Assembly (NCBI GenBank): GCA_022818135.1
Contig: JAFMSR010000005.1
Location: forward strand, 22,015,239-22,079,238
Direction: 5' to 3'
DNA: 64,000 bases
Source: Saxidomus purpurata
Lineage: Eukaryota; Mollusca; Bivalvia; Venerida; Veneridae
The notes under the pieces were generated by a model, which had not been told where the DNA came from, did not search any database, and saw nothing but the letters and a program-made list of their open reading frames with translations. The position numbers and the translations under genes were made by a program. The stretch's first letter is position 1, and every line of letters begins with the position of its first letter. This document shows positions 62,611 to 64,000 of this stretch, piece after piece.

Positions 62611-64000
62611 CTTTAACAAATAATACAGTTCACAATAAAGTACAACATACATTTATATATGTTCTCACAAACTGAAGTACAATTAAATATACTAGTAGGA
62701 AATAATACTCAGATTCTCAGAAACATGTAAAACTTAAACTAAGTCTTCGCGATATAGATTAAGGCATCAGAAATAGGTTATAGAAAAACGGGTTTGGAAT
62801 TGTTCTTATAAATTTCAGTACATTAACCAGCATTTCCATACTATTTGTAGTACTTATAAAAAAAGAATGGCAAAAAAACTATTAAACTAATGAAAATGCG
62901 TATTAACATAATAATGAAGAACGACTTTATTTTATTCATCTAGCACATGCAATGCAAGGATAAATCTTTCCTGTTTGGTTTATTCAATGAGGGGAAAAAA
63001 AACAAAGCCATATGCTTCAAAGGTACCATCACCAATATAACATTAAGAACACATGCATAGCTCAAGCCAGAAACATTTTTTATAGTCAAAGGAAATTAAC
63101 AAGAGCCTTTAATTACCTAGTAACTAATTTAAAGACAGACAGTAACATAATTCGATAACAAATGAGTATCAGGCTAAAAATATTGATAACTGGTGCACAG
63201 ACCACCGGTAGTATAATTCAAGATTAAAGCTGGTCGCATTTTTAACAAAAATGCACATCATTCATTTTTTAAAACTTTGGGCAAGTGATCACATTATTCT
63301 TCTTGACATAAATTCAAAAACTAGCAAGAAGGAATTTTGTATTGTTTTATGCTGTTTCCTACTAACTTCATGTGTATTTGGATATAATGTATTATTCATA
63401 TTACAGCCAACACTTTTCGGACCTTTAATAGTTTTCGATAAATTTTGCCTACAGAACAATGTAACCTACACATATTGACTGGAGTCAAAATCACAAGAAA
63501 TCATACTCAAAATTGGGTTATGTAGAAGGTATGCACACCAGCACTGTCACAAAAAAGCACAGCAAACAAATTTGTTTTGATTTGTCGAACATTGCTCTAC
63601 AAAATGTCTATTTCATGTCAAGCCTCTCTTTGAATTCAAGCCTTTGCTACTTAATCCCTACCCTTACCAAACTATCTACATCTACCCCAAACAACAAATA
63701 CCTTGTTAAAGCTTCTACCTTCGTTCTCATTCAAGCATCCCTTACATAACGATAAACACTCAATACTAAATTATTCTACTTAAATGAAATGGAATAGTTC
63801 AAACTATAGATAAACAAACAGTGCTGTACAGAACACCAATTAAATACCATCTAGCGTAATCAAAATATAAAAATAACAAGAAATTTTCAGGAGAAATGAT
63901 CAATGCATTATCCCATTAGACAATCTGGAAAAAGACATTTTTCAGCTTCTTAGAATAAAAACAGATTTCAGAATGGCAAAGTGTTACTTAAACAGAGAAA
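62611..64000. other. EFCAB7 intron, nothing else recognised
   Basis: Upstream of the acceptor at 62,611 (minus strand) no further exon with EF-hand similarity was found up to the window edge. AT-rich and without recognised repeats. Confidence 0.5.

Overview
The window is animal nuclear DNA, AT-rich, with small exons in long repeat-filled introns. I infer a bivalve mollusc, possibly a venerid-type clam. The grounds are the three recognisable genes (a purple acid phosphatase, a DM-domain factor and EFCAB7) together with a dispersed, tandem-repeat-cored element family that resembles the 'pearl'/Helentron-derived elements described in bivalves. The species call is inference. There is no bacterial-style gene organisation, no CRISPR array, no rRNA and no convincing functional tRNA.

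Layout. 1-1,190 is a homopolymer A run plus A/T noise, almost certainly an assembly artefact. 1,190-6,500 holds dispersed repeats, a tRNA-derived SINE and a 3 x 256 bp tandem array. 6,535-16,114 (+) is a complete six-exon tartrate-resistant acid phosphatase gene (ACP5/TRAP type, 328 aa by my splicing). Its introns carry several repeats, a large inverted repeat and one GC-AG splice pair. 16,460-17,455 is a roughly 62 bp satellite just downstream of it. 18-21.3 kb holds two decayed non-LTR retrotransposon fragments and a complex repeat. 21.3-26.1 kb looks genic-empty. 26,184-30,355 (+) is a three-exon DMRT gene (DMRT2-type DM domain, 365 aa).

29,858-44,935 is a tandem triplication. Unit 1 starts inside the last DMRT exon. 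Units 2 and 3 (5.6 kb and 5.1 kb) start at a truncated SINE fused to a broken copy of that exon. The middle unit matches unit 3 on its left and unit 1 on its right, which is the signature of unequal crossing-over, with the switch near 38,830. 45,427-62,610 (-) is most of EFCAB7, convergent with the DMRT gene. Its 5' EF-hand exons lie beyond the right edge, its last exon was not found, and one internal exon is present only as two frame-broken copies.

Functionally the three genes are unrelated neighbours: a secreted or lysosomal di-metal phosphatase, a transcription factor of the sex/segmentation-associated DM family, and a ciliary Hedgehog-pathway scaffold. The most interesting content is structural: the mosaic triplication, nested transposons with clean empty/filled-site comparisons, five copies of one element family on one strand, transposon-borne nuclear-receptor-like palindromes, and the decaying EFCAB7 exon. 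Several homopolymer and noise blocks show local assembly error, so frameshifts must be read with caution.
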